Positions 39,614 through 47,302 of a stretch of DNA of 53,802 nt are shown one piece after another (the first letter of the stretch is position 1; each line of letters opens with the position of its first letter). The translations under genes were made by a program, and so were the position numbers. The notes beneath the pieces were generated by a model, which was given only the letters and a program-made list of their open reading frames with translations, did no database searches and was not told the DNA's origin. The stretch comes from Planctomycetota bacterium (lineage in GTDB: Bacteria; Planctomycetota; SZUA-567; H5-PLA8), in the NCBI GenBank assembly GCA_023150555.1, contig JAKLKQ010000048.1:1-53802 (forward strand), written 5' to 3'.

Positions 39614-41554
39614 ATGTCCGAGACCGTCTTTCCCGTGATCCTGGCCGGCGGCGCTTCTTCGCGCCTGTGGCCGGCCTCCGGCCGCACCCGCCCCAAGTGG
39701 GACCTGCCGCTCTTCGGCGGACGCACGCTGCTGGCGCGGGCTTGGGCGCGCGCGCGCGCGGTCGCGCCGGCCGAAGACTGCTTCGTGGTCGCGGGCAAGG
39801 AGCACCGCGAGACCATCGCGCGGCGGCTGCCCGACCTGCCCGCCGCGAACCTGCTGGTCGAACCGATGCCGCGCGACACCTCCGGAGCGGTGGCCTTCGC
39901 CGCCGGGCACCTGCTGGCCCGCGACGCCAACGCCGTGATGCTGGTGCTGCCCGGCGACCACCTGATCGAGCCCGTCGAACGCTTCGCCGCCTGCGCCCGC
40001 GCCGCCGTGCAAGCCGCCGCGCAGCAGGGCGTGCTGGTGACCTTCGGCATCGTGCCGCGTGCGCCGGCGACCTGCTACGGCTACGTGCACCGCGGCCAGA
40101 AGCTAGCGCTCAAGGACGCCGAAAGCAGCGCGCCGCCGCTCTTCCGCGTGCAAAGTTTCAAGGAGAAGCCCGACCGCGCCACGGCCGAAGGCTACCTTAA
40201 GGCCGGCGACTACTACTGGAACGGCGGGATCTTCGCCTGGACGCTCAAGACGCTCGCCGGCGAGTTCCAACAGCACCTGCCCGGCCACGCCGAACTGGCC
40301 GCCGCGCTGGCCGCCGCGCCCGACGCCGAGGCCCGCAGGAAGGCCGCGCGCGAACGCTTCGAGGCGCTGAAAAAGACGAGCATCGACTACGGCATCATGG
40401 AGCACGCCGCGAAGGCCGGGAAGGTCGCCACCGTCGCGGCGGACTTCGAATGGGACGACGTCGGCTCGTGGACGGCCGTCGCCGCGCAGCTGCCCGAAGA
40501 GGCCGGCAACCGCGCCGGCCCCGGCACGCGCGTGGAGGCCGTGGAGGCGGCGGGCAACCTGGTGCTCGCGCCCGGGCGGCGCGTGGGATTGGTGGGCGTC
40601 GACGGACTGGCGGTCGTCGACGACGGCGAGGGCCTGCTGGTCTGCAAACTGGAGAAGGACCAGGAGGTGAAGCTGATCGCGCAGCGCGAAAGCGCGGTGA
40701 AAGCCTTCGACATCGAGGTCCCCACGCAGGGACGCACGATCGTCGCCGCCATCGCCGAGCCCCCCGAGGTGACGGCGAAGACGGGCTTCCTGCTGATCAT
40801 GCACGGCTTCGGGAACTCGCGCTTCCAGTACGCCGAGACGATGAAGCGCTGGGCGCTGCGCTACGATTGCGTCTGCGTCTCGCCCGAATACCGGCACGCC
40901 GGCTACGACGCCGATCCGGTGAAGGGCAGCGGCGCGACCGACGACTACGATTTCAGTCACCTGCAACTGATCGACTGCCTGAACGCCTACCGCGCAGCGC
41001 GCGTGAAGTACCCGCACGCCGACGCCGGGCGGCGCTACGTTTGGGGCGGCTCCCAGGGCGGGCACCTGGCGCTACTGATCTCCGCCTTCGCGCCGCGCAC
41101 CTTCGCGCTGTGCGTCGACGCGTGCGGCGTGACGCATCTGTGGAAGAAGCACTTCGACAAGATCCAGAAGCGCTTCGACGAGGCCGACCAGGCGATCCGC
41201 GACGCGCGGCGCTGGGTGGGCCGCATCCGCAGCCCGATGGTGCTCTTTCACGGCACCGCTGACGAGACCGTGCCCGTCGAACAGACCCGCGAGATCGCCG
41301 GCCTGCTGGCCGCTGCGGGAAAGGACTTCGCGCTGCGCTTCATCGAAGGCGGCGACCACTTCAACCGCCCGGTCACCACGCGCGAGGCCGTCACCGAAGA
41401 GATGGCCGACGGCGCGCTGCGCACCCTGCGCCTTGACGGGACCGACGACTTCGAGGCCAAGTCCGTCGAGCGTTTCGAATGCCCCGGCGCGGTCTTCACG
41501 CTCGACTTCTCCGGCCCCGTCGCCACCTTCAAGCGCAAGGACGCCGGCGCATGA
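39614..41554 (+). CDS. mannose-1-phosphate guanylyltransferase-like domain fused to an alpha/beta hydrolase
   Basis: This 646-residue protein starts at the ATG at 39614. Residues 1 to about 360 form a sugar-nucleotide transferase of the ManC type (LAGGASSRLWP at the N-terminus, PGDHLIEP, GYVHRG, FKEKPD, YYWNGGIF, FEWDDVGSW), which normally makes GDP-mannose from GTP and mannose-1-phosphate. From about residue 395 a second domain has an FLLIMHGFGNSR loop, the nucleophile elbow GGSQGG, an acid in FHGTADETVP and a histidine in GGDHFNRP, a full hydrolase triad. The join (about 360-395) contains no stop or ribosome site. A four-base overlap couples it to ruvX. The fusion is not one I know; an assembly error that removed a stop is the alternative. 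Confidence 0.85.
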   Translation: MSETVFPVILAGGASSRLWPASGRTRPKWDLPLFGGRTLLARAWARARAVAPAEDCFVVAGKEHRETIARRLPDLPAANLLVEPMPRDTSGAVAFAAGHLLARDANAVMLVLPGDHLIEPVERFAACARAAVQAAAQQGVLVTFGIVPRAPATCYGYVHRGQKLALKDAESSAPPLFRVQSFKEKPDRATAEGYLKAGDYYWNGGIFAWTLKTLAGEFQQHLPGHAELAAALAAAPDAEARRKAARERFEALKKTSIDYGIMEHAAKAGKVATVAADFEWDDVGSWTAVAAQLPEEAGNRAGPGTRVEAVEAAGNLVLAPGRRVGLVGVDGLAVVDDGEGLLVCKLEKDQEVKLIAQRESAVKAFDIEVPTQGRTIVAAIAEPPEVTAKTGFLLIMHGFGNSRFQYAETMKRWALRYDCVCVSPEYRHAGYDADPVKGSGATDDYDFSHLQLIDCLNAYRAARVKYPHADAGRRYVWGGSQGGHLALLISAFAPRTFALCVDACGVTHLWKKHFDKIQKRFDEADQAIRDARRWVGRIRSPMVLFHGTADETVPVEQTREIAGLLAAAGKDFALRFIEGGDHFNRPVTTREAVTEEMADGALRTLRLDGTDDFEAKSVERFECPGAVFTLDFSGPVATFKRKDAGA

Positions 41555-42018
41555 GCGACGGGCTGCTGCCCGCGCTGGGCGTCGACTACGGCACCAAGCG
41601 CGTCGGGATCGCCGTCGCCGATGCCCTGGGCTTCGTGCACCCGCTGGGGTTCCTCGACGCCGAGCCAAGGGATGCGCTGGTGAAGGACGTCGCGGCGCTC
41701 GCCGACGACCGCCAATGTACGCGCATTATCGTCGGCCTGCCGCTGAACATGGACGGTTCCGACAGCCCCAGCGCTCGGGCCGCGCGCGCCCTGGGCGAGG
41801 AGATCGCGAAGGCGTCCGGTCTGCCGGTCGAGTTCTACGACGAGCAGCTGACCAGCTTCGACGCCGAGCAGAAACTCGGCGCGCTGGAACTGACCCGCGG
41901 TGGCAAGAAGCGCAAGATCGACGCCGCCGCCGCCGCGACGATCCTCACGACGTGGCTCGCCGACCGCCGGAAGCCGCCGACCAAGACCCCGCCGCCCGAT
42001 GCCCCGAACGAAGCGTAA
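41551..42018 (+). CDS. ruvX: RuvX/YqgF-family putative pre-16S rRNA nuclease
   Basis: This 155-residue RNase-H-fold protein has the family motifs GVDYGTKRVGIAVAD, IIVGLPLNMDGS, YDEQLTS and the C-terminal acidic DAAAAATIL. E. coli YqgF matures the 16S rRNA 5' end; some homologues cut Holliday junctions. The ATG overlaps the previous stop (ATGA). The last codons overlap the start of the glycosylase gene by about 20 bases, making a three-gene coupled set. Confidence 0.92.
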   Translation: MSDGLLPALGVDYGTKRVGIAVADALGFVHPLGFLDAEPRDALVKDVAALADDRQCTRIIVGLPLNMDGSDSPSARAARALGEEIAKASGLPVEFYDEQLTSFDAEQKLGALELTRGGKKRKIDAAAAATILTTWLADRRKPPTKTPPPDAPNEA

Positions 42019-42727
42019 AGCGCGTACGAAGAAAGCGCCCGCGAAGCGAAAGGCCCGCGCAAAGAAGCCGGACCCCGCGCGCGAACTGCCGCGTTACTAC
42101 GAGACGCTTTTCAAGCACTGGGGCACGCAGCATTGGTGGCCGGGCGAGTCGCCCTTCGAGGTCATGGTCGGCGCGATCCTGACCCAGAACACGTCGTGGA
42201 AGAACGTCGAGAAGGCCATCGCGAACCTGAAGGCCGCGAACGCGCTGACCCCGCAGTCCCTGCATTACGCGCCCATCGAACAACTGGCCGAATGGCTGCG
42301 CCCGTCGGGCTACTTCAACGTGAAGGCGCGGCGGCTGAGGAACTTCCTCGACTTCTACTTCTGCGAGGCCGGGGGCAGCGAGGCCCGCCTGCGCGCCCTC
42401 GGCACCGCCGACCTGCGCGCCAAGCTGCTGGCCGTCAACGGCCTGGGCCCCGAGACCGTCGACAGCATCCTGCTGTACGCGCTGGACCGCCCGGTCTTCG
42501 TGATCGACGCCTACACGCGGCGGGTGCTGCGCCGGCACCACCTGATCCGGGGCGACGAAGACTACGAAGAGATCCGCGCGCTCTTCGAGAAGCACCTGCC
42601 CAAGCAGCGGCGGCTTTACAACGAGTACCACGCGCTGATCGTTAGGGCGGGGCACCACCACTGCAAGCCCACGGCCCAATGCGCCGGCTGCCCGCTGGAA
42701 GGCTTTCCGAAAAACGAGGCCCTCTGA
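41999..42727 (+). CDS. endonuclease III-like DNA glycosylase (HhH-GPD)
   Basis: This 242-residue protein has an N-terminal basic tail of 25 residues. The HhH-GPD core contains VMVGAILTQNTSWKNV, the hairpin VNGLGPETVDSI and the catalytic aspartate in VIDAYTRR (D160). Two features differ from E. coli Nth: the lyase lysine position is E152, and only three of the four iron-sulfur cysteines remain (C-x5-C-x2-C near the C-terminus, with proline at the fourth). This matches the MagIII-like branch, which removes 3-methyladenine without strand cutting, better than true Nth. It overlaps ruvX. Confidence 0.88.
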   Translation: MPRTKRKARTKKAPAKRKARAKKPDPARELPRYYETLFKHWGTQHWWPGESPFEVMVGAILTQNTSWKNVEKAIANLKAANALTPQSLHYAPIEQLAEWLRPSGYFNVKARRLRNFLDFYFCEAGGSEARLRALGTADLRAKLLAVNGLGPETVDSILLYALDRPVFVIDAYTRRVLRRHHLIRGDEDYEEIRALFEKHLPKQRRLYNEYHALIVRAGHHHCKPTAQCAGCPLEGFPKNEAL

Positions 42728-42856
42728 TCCGGCCTCTGGGAGGGAGGGGGTAAACCGGAGTTTTTTGAGGCCCTTTTTGAGGGCTTCCGGGCACTGGTTG
42801 CCGGGCGGCCGGAGCGGGGTAGGCTCTGGGGTCTAAAGCCCGGATTGGAGCTCCGC

Positions 42857-43255
42857 ATGGACATTCTCGACGTCAAGACCACTCAGCACAGCGAGTTTCA
42901 GGAGATCACCAAGTCGGTCCAGGCCGTGGTGGCCCGGTCCGGGGCCAAGCGGGGCCACGTGATCGTCTACGTGCCCCATACCACCGCCGGGGTGACCATC
43001 AACGAGAACGCCGATCCGGACGTCCGGGCCGACATGCAGGCCGACCTGGAGCGCCTGGTGCCCTGGAAACAGGGTTATTACCGCCACGGGGAGGGCAACA
43101 GCGCGGCCCATACCAAGGCCGCCCTGATGGGCCACTCGGTGCTCCTGCCCATCGAGCAGGGGAAGCTGGTCTTGGGCACCTGGCAGGGGGTCTACTTCTG
43201 CGAGTTCGACGGCCCCCGCAGCCGAAAGGTCTACGTCCAGATCAGCAAGGAATGA
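42857..43255 (+). CDS. YjbQ/UPF0047-family protein
   Basis: This 132-residue cytosolic protein has the strong family signature: VPHTTAGVTINENADPDV, GEGNSAAHTKAALMG and LGTWQGVYFCEFDGPRSR. A GGAG lies 6 bases before the ATG. E. coli YjbQ can replace thiamine-phosphate synthase when overproduced, but the true role of the family is not settled. It stands alone, with short spacers on both sides. Confidence 0.9.
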   Translation: MDILDVKTTQHSEFQEITKSVQAVVARSGAKRGHVIVYVPHTTAGVTINENADPDVRADMQADLERLVPWKQGYYRHGEGNSAAHTKAALMGHSVLLPIEQGKLVLGTWQGVYFCEFDGPRSRKVYVQISKE

Positions 43256-43261
43256 AGCCAT

Positions 43262-43283
43262 TGAATCATTTTTGATTGATTCA
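43262..43283. terminator. possible terminator or palindrome after the YjbQ-family gene
   Basis: TGAATCA (43262-43268) and TGATTCA (43277-43283) form a 7-base stem around TTTTTGAT, a few bases past the stop. There is no T-run after it, so termination is uncertain; it could also be a protein-binding palindrome. Confidence 0.3.
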
Positions 43284-43350
43284 CTTGAGGCTCGAAAGCA
43301 AGAAGTTTGAAGTGGTCGAAACCGGGCGATTTTACAGTTAGGTACCTGGG

Positions 43351-43381
43351 TTGACGACCGCGTAACTCCTTTGCTTAAAGG
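43351..43381 (+). promoter_or_regulatory. possible promoter of the ComF-family gene
   Basis: TTGACG (43351-43356) and TTAAAG or TAAAGG (43375-43381) are 18-19 bases apart, about 80 bases before the ATG at 43459. A short palindrome (CCTTT-GCTT-AAAGG) overlaps the -10 box. The boxes are imperfect. Confidence 0.3.
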
Positions 43382-43458
43382 CTAATACGATGCGTTTTGA
43401 CTAAGGTGGATGGCGGAACGTTCCAGTGGCATTGGCGTGCGAACCTGAGGGTCGGCGA

Positions 43459-44232
43459 ATGATCCATGCGGTGCGAGGCCTGGCGGATGCCGCGCTGGAC
43501 CTCCTCTATCCGCCTCACTGTTTGGCCTGCGGTACGGCCTTGCAGGCGGGGGGCTGGGGGGTCTGCTGCCCGGCCTGCGAGGAGCGCATCGTCTGGATCG
43601 GGGCGGACCGCTGCCGGCGCTGCGGAGGGCCAGTCGCGGAGGGCGTCGGGGCAGCCGACGGCTGTCCGGCCTGCCATAGCCATCCGCCGGCCTACGTCGA
43701 GCAGGCCTGTGCGCTGGCGCCTTACGAAGAGCCCCTGCGGGACGTGCTGCTGGCGCTCAAGTTCGGGGCCGGTCTGCGGGCTTCGGACTGGCTGGGCGAA
43801 CGTCTCGCGATGCGGATCTTCGAGACGGAGCTGCTGCAGGGCATCGAGGGCCCCGTGGCGCTGGTTCCGGTGCCGCTGGTCCGCCGCGACCTGGGACGGC
43901 GCGGCTTCAACCAGGCCGAAGCCATCGCGCGGGCGGCGGCCGGGTACCTGAAGGCCGGGCGGCGGCGGATCTCCGTTGAGCCGGGGCTGTTGCGCAAGAT
44001 CCGGGCTACCGCGCCGCAGGCGCTGCTGAACCGGGAAGCTCGGCGCGCCAACCTGGCGGGGGCCTTTGCTGCGGACTTGAAGCGGGCCGAAGCCTTCCTG
44101 AAGGGCGGCGGGGGTGGGGTGGTGCTGGTGGACGACGTGATGACGACGGGCTCGACGGTGGGCGAGTGCGCCCGGACCCTGCACGGTGTGGGGCTGAAGG
44201 CGATCCGGGCGGCGGTGGTTGCGCGTGGTTGA
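43459..44232 (+). CDS. ComF-family phosphoribosyltransferase-like protein
   Basis: This 257-residue protein has an N-terminal zinc ribbon with four Cys pairs (CLACG, CCPACEE, CRRCGGP, CPACHS) and a C-terminal phosphoribosyltransferase domain with the PRPP loop VVLVDDVMTTGST. The family includes ComFC/GntX, needed for DNA uptake in competent bacteria, where it is thought to work with the ComFA helicase. No other competence gene is near. The ATG at 43459 is preceded by GAGGG. The name ComF is family-level only. Confidence 0.9.
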   Translation: MIHAVRGLADAALDLLYPPHCLACGTALQAGGWGVCCPACEERIVWIGADRCRRCGGPVAEGVGAADGCPACHSHPPAYVEQACALAPYEEPLRDVLLALKFGAGLRASDWLGERLAMRIFETELLQGIEGPVALVPVPLVRRDLGRRGFNQAEAIARAAAGYLKAGRRRISVEPGLLRKIRATAPQALLNREARRANLAGAFAADLKRAEAFLKGGGGGVVLVDDVMTTGSTVGECARTLHGVGLKAIRAAVVARG

Positions 44233-44311
44233 CGCTCCACGTGAGTTTTGATATGCCCGTTGTGCTTAATGGCGGGGTGGGTGGCCAACAGTAGGTGGGG
44301 AACGCCTTTCT

Positions 44312-46204
44312 ATGCCGATGGACAGTTCTTCCGGCGCCCTGGACCTGTGCCTGATCCCGCAGCCCCAGCATGTCCGCTTTTTGGGCGCGCCGCTTCGTTC
44401 GCCGCCCAGCTGCTACCTGCACCTTCCGGCCTCGACGCTGGGCACCATGCGCCGCCGCGCGCAGGTGGTCGCGCAACAGCTGACCGACTCCGGCGTGCGC
44501 ACCACGTTGGGTTCCTCGACGAGCCTCAACGGCTATTCGGCGGTCTGGAGTTCCTCGCCGTCGGTGCAGCGTTCGGAGATGCTCACGCGCCCGCTGCGCG
44601 GCCCGGTGGCCCAGCCGGGCGGCTACTTCATGTCGGTGAGCGAGGACGGCGTCTTCATCCGGGGCTCGGACGAGACGGGCTTCCTGCACGGCGGCCAGAC
44701 GCTGGTGCAGCTGATGGAGGACGGCCGCGAGATTCCCGGCCTGGAGATCGAGGACTTCCCGCTGCTGGCGAACCGCGCGATCCATCTGGACATGCGCGGC
44801 TGGGCGCCCAGCAAGGCGTACCTCGAGTTCGTCATCAACCAGATGGTGCGGTACAAGGTCAACATGCTGGTCCTGGAGTACGAGCGGTACTTCAATTACC
44901 ACTCGCAGCCGGGCCTGGGGGCCGAGGGCGCGCTGACCCAGGCGGACCTCTACGACCTGGACCTGTACGCGCAGGACCGCGGCGTGCAGCTGATTCCGCT
45001 GCTGCAGTCGATCGGCAACGTCGGGCACATGCTGCAGCTGGAGCCCTACCGCGAGCTGCGCGAGGACCCGCGCTACCTGCAGCAGTTGTGCCCGTGCCAC
45101 CCGAACACGCTCGAGATCTACACGGCGATGGCCGAGGACCTGATCGGGTCGCACTCGGCGTCCTACTTCCACATCGGCGGCGACGGGGCGCGCTTTTTGG
45201 GCGTCTGCCCGGCCTGCCAGAGCCGCGCGCAGCAGATCGGCGGGCGCAGCAGCCTCTACCTCGAGTACGTCGGGAAGCTCGCCAAGTACCTCGTCAGCCG
45301 CAAGCGCACCGTCATGCTGTGGGACGAGCGCGTGCGCGGCATGACCGAGGACCAGATCAAGTGGCTGCCCAGCGACGTGATCTCCGTGATGAACTACTAC
45401 GGCGGCCTGAGCGGCCGCGCCAGCGAGGCCATCCTGGTGCCGCTGGACCGCTACAAGCAGCTCAACCGCCGCGTCTGGGGCGGCGCGTCCTGGCTGCCCG
45501 TGCAGCGCTACGAGAACTTCGACAATCTCGACGCATGGGCCGAGGCCGCGGAACTCCGGTACGTGGAGGGCATCCTGACGGCGGCCTGGACGCGCGAGTT
45601 CAGCCTGGGGCCCCTGGGCGCGCCGGCGGAGGTCGCCTGGCCGGTGGCGCTGTACGCGGCCGAGCGTTCCTGGGGCGGGCGCAAGAACTGCACGCGCGAG
45701 CAGTTCATGCGGCGCTTCGGCGGGCGCTTCCACGGGCTGGCCGAGCACGCCCACCAGGACCTGCTCTGGGGCGTCTACGACCTGATGTTCCGCGACTATC
45801 CGCGCGAGGCGCGCGAGTACCTCTCCCAGGTCTACCCCTACTGCAGCCGCAACAAGAACACGCTCAAGGTCGTCGACAGCTGGTGCGCCGCGCAGGCCTT
45901 CCAGTACTACACGCGCCTGTTCGAACGCAGCGTGGCCGGCGAGTACGAGCAGATGCAGAAGGGCACCGCCGACCCCTTCGGCGCGGGGCGCCTGCGCTGG
46001 CGCGTGCAGGACCTGAAGAGCAAATTCCCCGAACTCGCCAAGGCCTTCACCGACCGCATGGCCCGCGTCAGCGCCGGCAAGAGCAGTGAGGAGTATCTCA
46101 ACTGCAACATCGCCTACTGCATGCAGCGCCTGGACGACCTCTCCGGCCTGCTGGGCGACTATCCGATGCCCGATAAGGAACAGCAGCAGCCCGTGCGCGT
46201 TTAG
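44312..46204 (+). CDS. GH20-like protein with altered catalytic pair
   Basis: This 630-residue protein has the layout of beta-hexosaminidases: an N-terminal alpha/beta domain, then a TIM barrel from about residue 150 (ANRAIHLDMRGW, YKVNMLVLEYERYF, GVQLIPLLQSIGNVGH, SYFHIGGDG). In GH20 enzymes the motif is HIGGDE, where Asp and Glu help the substrate attack itself. Here Asp291 remains but the Glu position is Gly292, so normal hydrolysis is doubtful. There is no signal peptide, so the protein is probably cytosolic. An ATG six bases further on is an alternative start. It may bind rather than cut amino sugars, or act by another route. Confidence 0.8.
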   Translation: MPMDSSSGALDLCLIPQPQHVRFLGAPLRSPPSCYLHLPASTLGTMRRRAQVVAQQLTDSGVRTTLGSSTSLNGYSAVWSSSPSVQRSEMLTRPLRGPVAQPGGYFMSVSEDGVFIRGSDETGFLHGGQTLVQLMEDGREIPGLEIEDFPLLANRAIHLDMRGWAPSKAYLEFVINQMVRYKVNMLVLEYERYFNYHSQPGLGAEGALTQADLYDLDLYAQDRGVQLIPLLQSIGNVGHMLQLEPYRELREDPRYLQQLCPCHPNTLEIYTAMAEDLIGSHSASYFHIGGDGARFLGVCPACQSRAQQIGGRSSLYLEYVGKLAKYLVSRKRTVMLWDERVRGMTEDQIKWLPSDVISVMNYYGGLSGRASEAILVPLDRYKQLNRRVWGGASWLPVQRYENFDNLDAWAEAAELRYVEGILTAAWTREFSLGPLGAPAEVAWPVALYAAERSWGGRKNCTREQFMRRFGGRFHGLAEHAHQDLLWGVYDLMFRDYPREAREYLSQVYPYCSRNKNTLKVVDSWCAAQAFQYYTRLFERSVAGEYEQMQKGTADPFGAGRLRWRVQDLKSKFPELAKAFTDRMARVSAGKSSEEYLNCNIAYCMQRLDDLSGLLGDYPMPDKEQQQPVRV

Positions 46205-46246
46205 TGCCGTCTCGCGCGCGCCTTACGCAACCAGCCGGGAGCCGAA

Positions 46247-47266
46247 ATGACGCCGCGCGAACGCATGGACCTCGTGTTTGCCTGCAAGCCCGCCGACCGC
46301 GTGCCCTTCGCCCCCGCCGTCTACGAGCACAAGGCCTTCCTGATCGGCAAGACCCCCAGCGAGGTCGGCCGCAACGAGGACCTGATCGTCGACGCCATCC
46401 TGAAGGAATACGAGCTCTACCGCCCCGACCTGCTGACCGTCGGCCTGGACGTCTACAACGTCGAGTGCGAGGCCGCAGGTTGCGAGATCAAGTACTACGA
46501 CGACTCGCCCGACGTGCCCGGCGTCGCGCACTTCCTTTGTGAGGACATCGACGAAGTCCGCGCGGTCAGGCGCGTAGACCCCGAATCCGCCGGGCGCATG
46601 CCCATCTTCCTGCGCGCCGCCGAGCGCGTGCACAAGAAGCTCGGGCAGGAAGTCTACGTCCGCGGCGCCGTCAGCGGGCCCTTCAGCATGGCCAGCGAAC
46701 TGATCGGCTTCGAGAACCTGCTGGTGGCGACTTCCGAGGACCCCGAGATCGTCGATGCGGCCATGGCCGCCGCCGTGCGGGCCATCGGCGACTACGCCGA
46801 GGCCTTTCTCAAGCGCGGCATCGGCGTGATCATCTTCGACAGCCGCGCCATGCCGCCGCTGACCAGCCCCGACGTTTTCGAGGGGCAGATCCTGCCCCAC
46901 TACCAGGCCCTGACTGGACGCCTGAAGAAGGCCGGCGCCAGGCACCTGCCCGTGATAATCGGCGGCGACACGACCTCCATCGCCGAACTGCTCACCAAGA
47001 CCGGCGCCACCCAGTTCCTCTGCGACTTCGACAGCGACTTCGAGACCTGGAAGAACGCCTGCGCCGCGGTGAACGCGCCCTTTCGCGCGAATATCGACGC
47101 CCGCGTCGTCCACCGAGGCAAGGCTGCCGAGGTCGTCGAGCTGGCCAAGGGGATCCTCGCGAAGGGCAAGGACGTGCCCGGCTTCATTCTTGGCACCGGC
47201 GTCGTCGGCTACGATACGCCCACGCAGAACATTACCGAAGTCCGTAAACTCGTCGCTACCGACTGA
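46247..47266 (+). CDS. uroporphyrinogen decarboxylase/methylcobamide methyltransferase-family protein
   Basis: This 339-residue TIM-barrel protein follows the URO-D fold (TPRERMDLVFACKPADRVPF, VRGAVSGPFSMASELIGFE). It is more like the MtaA/CmuA-type methyl-transfer group than HemE. In that group an H-x-C-G motif binds zinc; here the aligned stretch is VIIGGDT (236-242), which lacks both His and Cys. It follows the GH20-like gene by 42 bases, and the VCBS gene follows it by 36. It may use a corrinoid protein such as the one at 29616, but this is inference. Confidence 0.83.
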   Translation: MTPRERMDLVFACKPADRVPFAPAVYEHKAFLIGKTPSEVGRNEDLIVDAILKEYELYRPDLLTVGLDVYNVECEAAGCEIKYYDDSPDVPGVAHFLCEDIDEVRAVRRVDPESAGRMPIFLRAAERVHKKLGQEVYVRGAVSGPFSMASELIGFENLLVATSEDPEIVDAAMAAAVRAIGDYAEAFLKRGIGVIIFDSRAMPPLTSPDVFEGQILPHYQALTGRLKKAGARHLPVIIGGDTTSIAELLTKTGATQFLCDFDSDFETWKNACAAVNAPFRANIDARVVHRGKAAEVVELAKGILAKGKDVPGFILGTGVVGYDTPTQNITEVRKLVATD

Positions 47267-47302
47267 CGCACCGCCCGCAATTATAGGGAGTGCTGATTTC
47301 TT

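Noticed and set aside
39413..40090. Upstream extension of the pseudokinase frame
   Set aside because: It lies opposite the start of the guanylyltransferase gene and is low-complexity; the ATG at 39412 begins family-like sequence.
43256..43458. tRNA or small RNA gene after the YjbQ-family gene
   Set aside because: No cloverleaf, T-loop or CCA-like end is visible; only a short palindrome and a weak promoter are seen.
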